Source: Rivularia sp. T60_A2020_040
GTDB lineage: Bacteria; Cyanobacteriota; Cyanobacteriia; Cyanobacteriales; Nostocaceae
DNA: 64,000 nucleotides
Direction: 5' to 3'
Assembly: GCA_015272215.1 (NCBI GenBank)
Contig: JACYMD010000128.1
Coordinates: 86,287-150,286, forward strand
Part shown: positions 27,855 to 36,100 of the stretch, piece after piece
Position numbering within the stretch: position 1 is the first letter of the stretch
How the letters are laid out: each line of letters begins with the position of its first letter
Made by a program: the position numbers and the translations under genes
The notes under the pieces: generated by a model
Database searches by the model: none
What the model saw: the letters and a program-made list of their open reading frames with translations, nothing else
What the model was told of the DNA's origin: nothing

Positions 27855-29003
27855 GTGAAGCTTTGCATTATTACTCACAGTTTAATTAAAGGTGATGGTC
27901 AAGGAAGGGTCAATTATGAGGTTGCTTGGGAAGCAATTAAGCGCGGTCATCATTTGACTGTATTAGCAAGTAAGATTGCTCCAGAGTTAGAAAAACATCA
28001 TCAGGTTGATTGGGTTCCGATTTCTGTGGCAGGTTTACCAACAGAATTAATCAGGAACATTAAGTTTGCTTTTGCAAGCAATAATTGGTTAAAAAAACAT
28101 CGGGATCAACTCGATTTAATTAAAACAAATGGTGCGATTACCTGGGCAAATTCAGATGTGAATGCAGTACATTTTGTACATAATTCCTGGCTGAAGTTTT
28201 CTACTTTACAAGTTAAACCTGCTCCCAACAAAAATAACCTTAATCCACGCCTTTTTTTATATAATTTTTATCAGTGGTTGTATACAACACTCAACGCTCG
28301 TTGGGAAAAATCAGCGTTTGATAACACAAAAATAGTAGTTGCAGTTTCTGAGCAAGTTGCTGAAGATTTACGAGAAATTGGCGTACCTCAAGATGCAATT
28401 CGAGTCATTAGTAATGGGGTAGATATCGAAGAATTTTCACCCGGTAGCGGTGGTAATCGTGAAACATGGAATTTACCCACCAAAGTTCCCTTGGCAATGT
28501 TTGCTGGGGATATTAGACTGGCCAGGAAAAATTTAGACACAGTGTTACGGGCTTTGGTGCAAGTTCCCGAATTGCATTTAGCAGTGGTAGGTGTCATTGA
28601 TGGTAGTCCTTATCCACAGCTAGCAGCATCTTTAGGATTAACTGAAAGAGTACATTTTTTAGGATTCCGACGTGATGTCCCTTCGATTATGAAAGTTGTG
28701 GATTTCTTTGTGTTTCCTTCACGCTACGAACCTTTTGGTTTAGTAGTTACAGAAGCAATGGCTACAGGAATACCAGTAATTACCGCGAAATGTACCGGAG
28801 CCGCTTTCTTAGTCACTCCCGAAGCCGGAATCGTTTTACCAGATCCAGATGATAGCAAAGCTTTAGCTTTATCGATGCAAAAATTAAGCACCAATCCGGA
28901 TTTAAGAATTAAAATGGGTCAAACGGCAAGAGCGATCGCCATCCAACATACTTGGAAAAATATGGCAAAAAAATATGTAGATTTATTTGAGGAGATCAAT
29001 TAG
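27855..29003 (+). CDS. Glycosyltransferase, GT4 (HEP island gene 15)
   Basis: The 382-residue protein has GT4 features: KLCIITHSLIKGDGQGRVNYEV at the N-terminus (acceptor domain), VISNGVDIEEFSPG, LAMFAGDIRLARKNLDTVL and the EX7E motif in RYEPFGLVVTEAMATGIPV. Both lobes of the GT-B fold are complete. It starts with GTG at 27855 with CAGGCTG upstream. Donor and acceptor cannot be read from the sequence. Two bases separate its stop from the next ATG. Confidence 0.88.
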   Translation: MKLCIITHSLIKGDGQGRVNYEVAWEAIKRGHHLTVLASKIAPELEKHHQVDWVPISVAGLPTELIRNIKFAFASNNWLKKHRDQLDLIKTNGAITWANSDVNAVHFVHNSWLKFSTLQVKPAPNKNNLNPRLFLYNFYQWLYTTLNARWEKSAFDNTKIVVAVSEQVAEDLREIGVPQDAIRVISNGVDIEEFSPGSGGNRETWNLPTKVPLAMFAGDIRLARKNLDTVLRALVQVPELHLAVVGVIDGSPYPQLAASLGLTERVHFLGFRRDVPSIMKVVDFFVFPSRYEPFGLVVTEAMATGIPVITAKCTGAAFLVTPEAGIVLPDPDDSKALALSMQKLSTNPDLRIKMGQTARAIAIQHTWKNMAKKYVDLFEEIN

Positions 29004-29005
29004 TC

Positions 29006-29968
29006 ATGTCGATCGCGGTTATCGTACCAACTTACCGACGCAGCCAAGACTTGGCTCGCTGTTTGCAAGCACTGCAAAATCAAACTCGCTCGGCTGATGA
29101 GGTGATAGTAGTAGTTCGCGATACGGATACTGAAACTTGGTCATTCCTTGCAGCCTTTGACTCTAAAAGTTTACCATTACGCACTGCAAAGGTCAGCGTT
29201 ACCGGAGTAGTTGCAGCCATGAATACTGGTCTTGATACAGCAACAACTGATATTGTGGCTTTTACGGATGATGATGCAGCCCCTCATACTGATTGGTTAT
29301 TGCGTATTGAAAGTCATTATCTGGCAGATGAACGTGTCGGTGGTGTAGGTGGACGCGATTGGGTATATCATGGCACTGACTTAGAAGATGGAAATTCGGT
29401 AACAGTTGGACAAGTACGTTGGTTTGGTAAAGTTATTGGTAATCATCATATAGGTAGTGGTGAAGCACGGGAAGTTGATGTACTCAAAGGAGTAAACATG
29501 AGCTTTCGACGGGCTGCGATTGAGGGATGGCATTTTGACGAAAGAATGCGAGGTACCGGCGCTCAAGTTCACTTTGAATTAGCTTTTTCCCTAAAATTAA
29601 AACGGGCTGGTTGGAAATTAATTTATGACCCCAAAATAGCAGTTAATCATTATCCTGCGAAACGATTTGACGAAGATCAACGTCAAAGTTTCAATCAAAT
29701 TGCCTTTGCAAATGCTGTACATAATGAAACTTTAGCTTTATTAGAATATTTTTCACCATTGCAAAAACTAGCATTTTTATTCTGGGCTATAACAGTAGGA
29801 ACCAGAGAAGCGGTGGGTTTTATGCAGTGGTTACGATTTGTGCCTTCTCAAGGTTTATTAGCAGGTGAAAAGTTATTTGCATCTTTACGCGGTCGTTGGC
29901 AAGGTTTACAAACTTGGCAAGCTTCTAAATCTATTATTAATAAAGCATTAATAAATTATAACTCCTAA
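29006..29968 (+). CDS. Glycosyltransferase family 2 (HEP island gene 16)
   Basis: The 320-residue protein starts SIAVIVPTYRRSQDLARCLQ and shows the metal motif AFTDDDAAPHTDW and the acceptor segment VLKGVNMSFRRAAI. A hydrophobic helix near residue 250 (LQKLAFLFWAITVG) may bind the membrane. The ATG at 29006 lies right after the stop of the GT4 gene (GAGGAGATCAATTAGTCATG), so a ribosome-binding site sits inside the upstream gene. A long STRR array follows. Confidence 0.85.
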   Translation: MSIAVIVPTYRRSQDLARCLQALQNQTRSADEVIVVVRDTDTETWSFLAAFDSKSLPLRTAKVSVTGVVAAMNTGLDTATTDIVAFTDDDAAPHTDWLLRIESHYLADERVGGVGGRDWVYHGTDLEDGNSVTVGQVRWFGKVIGNHHIGSGEAREVDVLKGVNMSFRRAAIEGWHFDERMRGTGAQVHFELAFSLKLKRAGWKLIYDPKIAVNHYPAKRFDEDQRQSFNQIAFANAVHNETLALLEYFSPLQKLAFLFWAITVGTREAVGFMQWLRFVPSQGLLAGEKLFASLRGRWQGLQTWQASKSIINKALINYNS

Positions 29969-29973
29969 TTCCG

Positions 29974-30002
29974 GTAGAGACGTAGCATTGCTACGTCTCT
30001 AC
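29974..30002. repeat. Short perfect palindrome GTAGAGACGTAGC...GCTACGTCTCTAC
   Basis: The 29-bp sequence has 13-bp perfect arms around a three-base loop. Near-identical copies occur at 48519-48547 and, diverged, inside chlH at 34662-34688. It lies just after a glycosyltransferase stop codon and could form an mRNA 3' hairpin. Confidence 0.85.
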
Positions 30003-30106
30003 AACTCCTAACTCCTAATTCCTAACTCCTAATTCCTAACTCCTAACTCTTAACTCCTAACTCCTAACTCTTAACTCCTAACTCCTAACTCCTAACTCCT
30101 AACTTT
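30003..30106. repeat. Heptameric STRR array (CTAACTC type)
   Basis: About fourteen units of CTAACTC or close variants (CTAATTC, TTAACTC) run up to the start of the Wzy-like gene. Short tandemly repeated repetitive sequences of this kind are characteristic of filamentous cyanobacteria. The array occupies the place where a ribosome-binding site would be expected. Confidence 0.9.
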
Positions 30107-30112
30107 TTAACA

Positions 30113-31543
30113 GTGAATTATATACAAACGCAAAATAACACTCCTAAAAAAGGATTTTCCTTTGGTTTAGAACCACCTTTGGGTTGGACGGCAATACTTG
30201 CACTGGTATTGTTCACAACACTATGTATTCTTTCAGGGGCTACAGCTATTCTTCGCAATAGCTATATAGCACTCTCCCTTGCAGTAGGTCTTTTTTTGTA
30301 TCTGCGATATCCTATCCTCTATATCGGGTTTACATGGTGGATGTGGTTCGTTACACCATTTGTGACTCGCTTAGTTGATTTAAAAAGCGGTTTCGATCCC
30401 AGTCGTCTGATGCTGATATCGCCATATTTAATCACTTTATTTACTTTACATACCTTTTTAAAATATCTTCCCAAGTCGTTAAGTCAAGGTGGTTTACCTT
30501 TTATTTTGGCATTTTTAGGTGTGTTTTACGGTTCTTTAATCGGACTAATTAAAACTACGCCAATGACTGCCGTTAGGGGAGTTTTCGACTGGCTACCCCC
30601 AATTGTGTTTGCTTTCTTTTTGTTTATCAAATGGCGGGAATATCCTCAGTATCGCCAGGTGATTCAGCGCACTTTCATTTGGGGTGTGTTGGTGATGGGT
30701 GCTTATGGTGTTTGGCAGTTTATAGTAGCACCTGAATGGGATGTATTTTGGCTGTTAGAAACCGATTTGAAAAGCATGGGAGATCCCGAACCTTTAGGAT
30801 TGCGGGTATGGAGTACAATGGCTTCTCCTGCACCTTTTGGGGCTGTAATGATGGCTGGTTTATTATTGTTATTAACTCACGCTCACTATCTGAATATTCC
30901 TGCCACGGCTGCCGGTTATTTGGCATTTTTGCTCACATCAGTACGGACATTATGGGGTGCTTGGTTAGTAGGATTAGTAACTTTATTTGGTTCTCTTAAA
31001 GCACGCTCTCAAATGCGCTTGGTTGTGGTTATTCTGTTGATGGTACTTTTTGTTGTACCTTTAACAACGATTGAGCCATTTTCGGAAACAATTTCACAAC
31101 GTTTTGAAACTTTTTCTAATCTGGAAAAAGACGATAGCGCTCAAGTTCGACAAAAAATTTACGAGGAAGGTTTGAATCAAGCCCTTACCAACGGTTTAGG
31201 TAATGGAGTCGGAAATACTTTTGTTGTAAATGAAAAAGGTGTCTTAGAACCAATTGTAATTGATAGTGGATTTCTCGATACATTTTTCACTTTAGGTTGG
31301 TTTGGAGCAGTGTTTTATTTAGGTGGAATGCTGCTACTAGTTTTTCAAATATTTCAATTTAATGAATGTCGTTTTGATTCTTTTATGGCTGCATCGCGGG
31401 GTATTGGTATCGGTATGATATCAACTTTAGCCGGTAACAGTGGGATGTTAGGTGTTGCTGGTATGGTGTTATGGGGCTTCTTGGGTATTGCTTTAGCCGG
31501 ACATAATTATCATGTACACGAGCAGAATAAATTTAGGAGTTAG
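30113..31543 (+). CDS. Wzy/O-antigen ligase-like polytopic membrane protein (HEP island gene 17)
   Basis: The 476-residue protein has about ten hydrophobic helices (for example ILALVLFTTLCILSGATAIL, LVVVILLMVLFVVPL). A long hydrophilic loop near residues 320-385 precedes the last helices, the usual layout of Wzy polymerases and O-antigen ligases. It should join repeat units or ligate the chain at the outer face of the cytoplasmic membrane. The GTG start at 30113 has no visible ribosome-binding site, because an STRR array lies directly upstream. The stop codon TAG lies within a GGAGTTAG repeat unit, so the C-terminal residues come from repeat DNA. It closes the HEP island. Confidence 0.8.
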   Translation: MNYIQTQNNTPKKGFSFGLEPPLGWTAILALVLFTTLCILSGATAILRNSYIALSLAVGLFLYLRYPILYIGFTWWMWFVTPFVTRLVDLKSGFDPSRLMLISPYLITLFTLHTFLKYLPKSLSQGGLPFILAFLGVFYGSLIGLIKTTPMTAVRGVFDWLPPIVFAFFLFIKWREYPQYRQVIQRTFIWGVLVMGAYGVWQFIVAPEWDVFWLLETDLKSMGDPEPLGLRVWSTMASPAPFGAVMMAGLLLLLTHAHYLNIPATAAGYLAFLLTSVRTLWGAWLVGLVTLFGSLKARSQMRLVVVILLMVLFVVPLTTIEPFSETISQRFETFSNLEKDDSAQVRQKIYEEGLNQALTNGLGNGVGNTFVVNEKGVLEPIVIDSGFLDTFFTLGWFGAVFYLGGMLLLVFQIFQFNECRFDSFMAASRGIGIGMISTLAGNSGMLGVAGMVLWGFLGIALAGHNYHVHEQNKFRS

Positions 31544-31588
31544 GAACTTGGAGTTAGGAGTGAGGAGTTAAGAGTTAAGAGTTAGAAT
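31530..31588. repeat. STRR array, inverted orientation (GAGTTAG type)
   Basis: Units GGAGTTAGGA, GAGTTAAGA and variants overlap the end of the Wzy-like gene. They are the reverse complement of the array upstream of the gene, so the gene is bracketed by inverted repeats. Confidence 0.8.
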
Positions 31589-31705
31589 TATTTATAATTA
31601 TAAAAACAATTATAAATAGACCTTTGAAATCATATAAATTAATTTATAAATTGAGTAAAATAAATATTTTGATCAATATTCTTTAACTGAATTTACAGAA
31701 TATAA

Positions 31706-31766
31706 AACTTTAACTCAAAACTCAAAACTCAAAACTCAAAACTCCTAACTGTTAACTCCTAACTAT
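31706..31766. repeat. STRR array (CAAAACT and CTAACTC types)
   Basis: Five units of AACTCAAA are followed by CTCCTAACTGTTAACTCCTAACT. The array lies just after the stop codon of the amidase gene, which runs on the minus strand. Confidence 0.8.
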
Positions 31767-31772
31767 TTAAAA

Positions 31773-32714
31773 TTACCCAATCAATTTCTGCCAAGTAATA
31801 TTTCCGATAATTCCATCAGCAGACAAACCATTTGCTCGTTGAAATTGCTTAATTGCAGTTTCTGTGTTAGAACCATATATACCATCAGGTTCAGCACCTA
31901 AACGGTATTGTAAATATTTCATGACGATACCGGCAGCATGGTTCTTCCTAATTACTGGTTTTGCTAAAATTTGATTAATCGCACCCCATGTAGTATTACC
32001 TGCGATTCCTGTTTGTTGAATACCAACTATTTCTTGAAATTTTGTGATTGCAGATACAGTTGCTGGACCAATTATATTATCTTCATCTAAAGGATTACCA
32101 TTTGAGTCGGTAATTCTGAGACGATTTAAAGATTTTTGCAATCTCAATAAAGATACATCAGGATTTAATGATTCATCAGGTACCGAGATAACCGGAGCAG
32201 TAGGTAATTTACCTGTTAATCCTTTGACAATCGCATTTGCCATTGCTTCCGAATCAAACAATTTCATATCTTTTGCTGAATCAAGAAAGCAACATTCAAT
32301 TAAAATTCCAGGCATATTTGTATTTCTCAAAACGTAGAGATGAGAACCATTTTTAATCCCACGATTAAAAAACCCCATTTGCAGAATTTCATCTAATACT
32401 GGTTTAGCAATTTTTTTACTTGTATCGCTGATAGCAAATATTTCTGTACCGTTGGCAAATCCATTAAAAGCATTAAAATGTATTGACACAAAAATATCAA
32501 CTTTACTTGCATTGGCTCGCGAGCATCTTTGTCGCAAGGAATTTCCCACACTATTAGATTTTCCTGGTTTACAATCTATAACTTGGTGTCCCAAATCTTT
32601 AAGTTTACCCATAACTCTATTGCCCACATCCAAAGTCAAATTATCTTCAAATTTTATTCCATTTGCTCCTGTATCTGGAGGACAATTATGTCCAATATCA
32701 ATTCCAAATCTCAT
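31773..32714 (-). CDS. N-acetylmuramoyl-L-alanine amidase with two peptidoglycan-binding domains
   Basis: Residues 1-165 form an Amidase_3 domain: GIDIGHNCPPDTGA (zinc histidine), FEDNLTLDVG (zinc glutamate), DIFVSIHFNAF (zinc histidine) and PGILIECCFLD (catalytic glutamate). Two PG_binding_1 repeats follow (DEDNIIGPATVSAITKFQ and EPDGIYGSNTETAIKQFQ). The enzyme cleaves the bond between N-acetylmuramic acid and the stem peptide. No signal peptide is visible; the catalytic domain starts at residue 1, unlike AmiC-type septal amidases. It is convergent with the Wzy-like gene. It may act on septal wall during differentiation or lysis, which is speculative. Confidence 0.88.
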   Translation of the reverse strand: MRFGIDIGHNCPPDTGANGIKFEDNLTLDVGNRVMGKLKDLGHQVIDCKPGKSNSVGNSLRQRCSRANASKVDIFVSIHFNAFNGFANGTEIFAISDTSKKIAKPVLDEILQMGFFNRGIKNGSHLYVLRNTNMPGILIECCFLDSAKDMKLFDSEAMANAIVKGLTGKLPTAPVISVPDESLNPDVSLLRLQKSLNRLRITDSNGNPLDEDNIIGPATVSAITKFQEIVGIQQTGIAGNTTWGAINQILAKPVIRKNHAAGIVMKYLQYRLGAEPDGIYGSNTETAIKQFQRANGLSADGIIGNITWQKLIG

Positions 32715-33185
32715 TGACTTACCTCAAGCATTAAATATTACTTTTAAAACATTCAATATAATCATTGTCAAGATAATTCGATAACATTATCTTCAATAAT
32801 ATTTATTTGTTAAAATAATATTTATATCCATATTTTTGTATTTTAAATATTAATTATTAATCTAAAAGAACAACTATATTATTAATTATTTATTTGGCAT
32901 AAGCAAGTATAAAATAGTTTTTAAATAACCGAAATTGAGAATAGATAAATATTGAATTTAAATCTATTTTCATAGACATAAGCATTAATATCTCTATTTT
33001 TAAACAGTTATTATTCCCCACCCAATTTATAAGTACTTTTCTCTCCTAATCTCTTCCTTCTGTGTACGAGCGCCTCTGGAAGCTTTTTTAATCAGTAATC
33101 TTTTACTGAAAACCGAGTAATCGAGGTTGCTTGAGTCTTGAACTTCGCTAAAGTTATAGAATGAAGCATTTTATGGGTTTAGGAT
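32715..33185. other. Divergent intergenic region between the amidase gene and chlH
   Basis: The 471-bp gap is strongly AT-rich on the left. Its right part (about 33010-33121) holds an eroded copy of the palindromic MITE-like element: CGCCTCTGGAAGCTTTTTTAATCAG then TAATCTTTTACTGAAAACCG. Promoters for both divergent genes should lie here, but none was placed. Confidence 0.5.
33010..33121. repeat. Palindromic MITE-like dispersed repeat, copy D (degenerate)
   Basis: The right end (TTTTTTAATCAGTAATCTTTTACTG...GAGTAA) matches the family well; the left arm is eroded. Boundaries are approximate. It lies about 65 bp upstream of chlH and may influence its leader. Confidence 0.5.
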
Positions 33186-36100
33186 ATGAAGCGCATTGTC
33201 TTGATTGCAGGATTTGAATCTTTCAATGCTGGTTTGTACCGCAAAGCTGCTGATATGGCTGTATCTTGCTGTTCCGATTTGGATATTCGGATATTGTGCG
33301 ATAGCGATATCAACAGCAAACCAAGTACAGTGGAAACAGCACTTGAAGATGCTGATGTGTTTTTTGGTAGTTTGCTATTCGATTACGACCAAGTTGTATG
33401 GTTAAAGCAACGAGTCAGCAAGATTCCCATTCGTTTGGTGTTCGAGTCAGCTTTGGAATTGATGAGTTGTAATCAAATTGGTGCATTTGCAATTGGTGAC
33501 AAACCCAAAGGAATGCCTAAACCAGTAAAATTTATCTTAGATAAATTCAGCAATGGAAGGGAAGAAGATAAACTTGCTGGTTATATTAGTTTTTTAAAAA
33601 TTGGTCCGAAATTATTAAAATATATCCCAGTACAAAAGGTTCAAGATTTACGCAACTGGTTGATTATTTACGGTTATTGGAATGCTGGTGGTTGCGAAAA
33701 TGTCGCTGCACTATTTTGGACTTTAGCAGAAAAATATTTAGATTTAAAAGTTGGTGATATTCCCCCACCTTTGGAAACTCCAAATATGGGATTGCTTCAT
33801 CCTGATTACAATGGTTATTTTGAATCACCGAAAGCTTATTTAGATTGGTACAAAAAAAGAATTGAACATATTTATAATCCAGTAATTGGAATTCTTTTGT
33901 ATCGAAAACACGTTATTACTAAACAACCTTATATTCCTCAATTAATTAAACACTTTGAAAAAGCTGGTTTAATTCCCTTACCCATATTTATCAATGGTGT
34001 AGAAGCACACGTTGCTGTTCGTGATTGGATGACTACAGATTACGAAACCCAACAACGTCAACAAGGTAATTTGCAAACTGTTTCTCTTTCCCCAGAAGCA
34101 GTTCAAGTTGATGCAATTGTTTCTACTATTGGATTTCCTTTGGTAGGAGGGCCAGCGGGTTCTATGGAAGCAGGAAGACAAGTTGATGTTGCAAAAACCA
34201 TTCTCGCTGCTAAAAATGTACCTTATATTGTTGCCGCACCGCTGTTAATTCAAGATATTCACTCTTGGACTCGTCAAGGTATTGGCGGTTTACAAAGTGT
34301 TGTTTTATATGCATTACCGGAACTTGATGGGGCTATCGATACAGTTGCTTTGGGTGGTTTGGTAGGAGAAGATATTTACTTGGTTCCCGAAAGGGTACAG
34401 CGATTAATTGGTAGGGTAAAAAGTTGGGTAAATTTACGAGAAAAACCTGTATCCGAGCGCAAAATTGCTGTTATTCTCTACGGTTTTCCACCGGGATACG
34501 GTGCAACGGGAACTGCTGCTTTATTGAATGTTCCCCGCAGTTTATTGAAGTTTCTCCAGGCTTTAAAAGAGCAAGGTTATAACGTGGGAGAATTGCCCGC
34601 AGATGGGGAAGAATTAATTCGTTTAGTCAAAGAAGCCGATGAATTATTCCCCCAAAAAAATGTAGAGACGCAAGGGTTCGCGTCTGTAAATAAGGAAAAC
34701 ACGGTTAATGTGAGAACGTTGCAAAAATGGTTAGGATATCTCCAAACAACCCGCGTTGAAAAACAGTGGAAATCTCTGACGGGTTCTGGTATCAAAACTT
34801 ATGGTGATAATTTTCAGATTGGCGGGATTCAATTAGGTAATGTTTGGATAGGAGTTCAGCCACCGTTAGGGATTCAAGGAGATCCGATGCGGTTGATGTT
34901 TGAACGAGATTTAACGCCACATCCTCAGTATGTAGCTTATTATAAGTGGTTGCAAAATGAGTTTGCTGCTGATGCACTAGTTCATTTTGGAATGCACGGT
35001 ACTGTGGAATGGTTGCCCGGTTCTCCCTTGGGTAATACTGGTTATTCTTGGTCTGATATTTTACTCGGAGATTTACCGAATCTGTATATATATGCAGCGA
35101 ATAATCCTTCGGAGTCGATTTTGGCAAAGCGTCGCGGTTATGGAGTGTTGATTTCTCATAATGTACCTCCTTACGGTCGTGCGGGTTTGTATAAGCAGTT
35201 AATGGCTTTGCGGGATTTAATCTCGGAGTATCGGGAAGATCCCCAGAAGAATTATTTGCTTAAGGAAGGGATTTGTAAACAGATTATTGATGCTGGTTTG
35301 GATGCTGATTGTCCGTTTGCGGAAGCGAGGAAGTTGGGAATTGAGTTTACCGTTGAGAATATCGCAATGTTTAGCGATCGCGCTTTTAATGATTATTTGG
35401 TGAAGTTGTATGAGTATTTACAGGTTTTGGAGAATCGGTTGTTTTCTTCGGGGTTACATATTTTGGGGCAGGCTCCGGATGAGGAGGAGATGAGGTGTTA
35501 TTTGGATGCTTATTTTGGCAAGGAGGAGCAAGAAAATCAACCGCAGAGGCGCGGAGAACGCAGAGAAGGAGAGGAGGAGGAAGTTAGGGGTTTGTTGGCA
35601 CAGAGTACGGATGAGTTGAGTAGTTTGTTACGGGGTTTGAATGGTGAGTATATTTTACCTGCACCAGGGGGAGATTTGTTACGGGATGGTGCTGGTGTGT
35701 TACCTACGGGTAGGAATATTCATGCTTTAGATCCCTATCGAATGCCTTCTCCTGCTGCTTATGAACGGGGAAGGGAGGTTGGAAGGAAGATTATTCAGCA
35801 GCATTTGCAAGATAATGGGAGTTATCCGGAGACGGTGGCTGTAATGTTATGGGGCTTGGATGCAATTAAGACTAAGGGTGAATCTTTGGGTATTTTGTTG
35901 GAGTTAGTAGGTGCGGAACCTTTGAAGGAAGGAACGGGTAGAATTGTTCGTTATCAATTGAAAGCTTTAGGGGAAGTTGGACATCCCCGCATTGATATTT
36001 TGGGTAATCTTTCAGGAATTTTTCGCGATAGTTTTGTGAATATTATTGAGTTATTGGATGATTTATTTCAACGTGCTGCGGAATTGGATGAACCTTTAGA

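Noticed and set aside
30003-30106. Possible CRISPR or iteron array
   Set aside because: The units are contiguous heptamers of CTAACTC type with no spacers, which is the pattern of cyanobacterial STRR sequences.
34792-35127. 111-residue ORF antisense to chlH
   Set aside because: It is a shadow frame of a conserved coding sequence and has no independent support.
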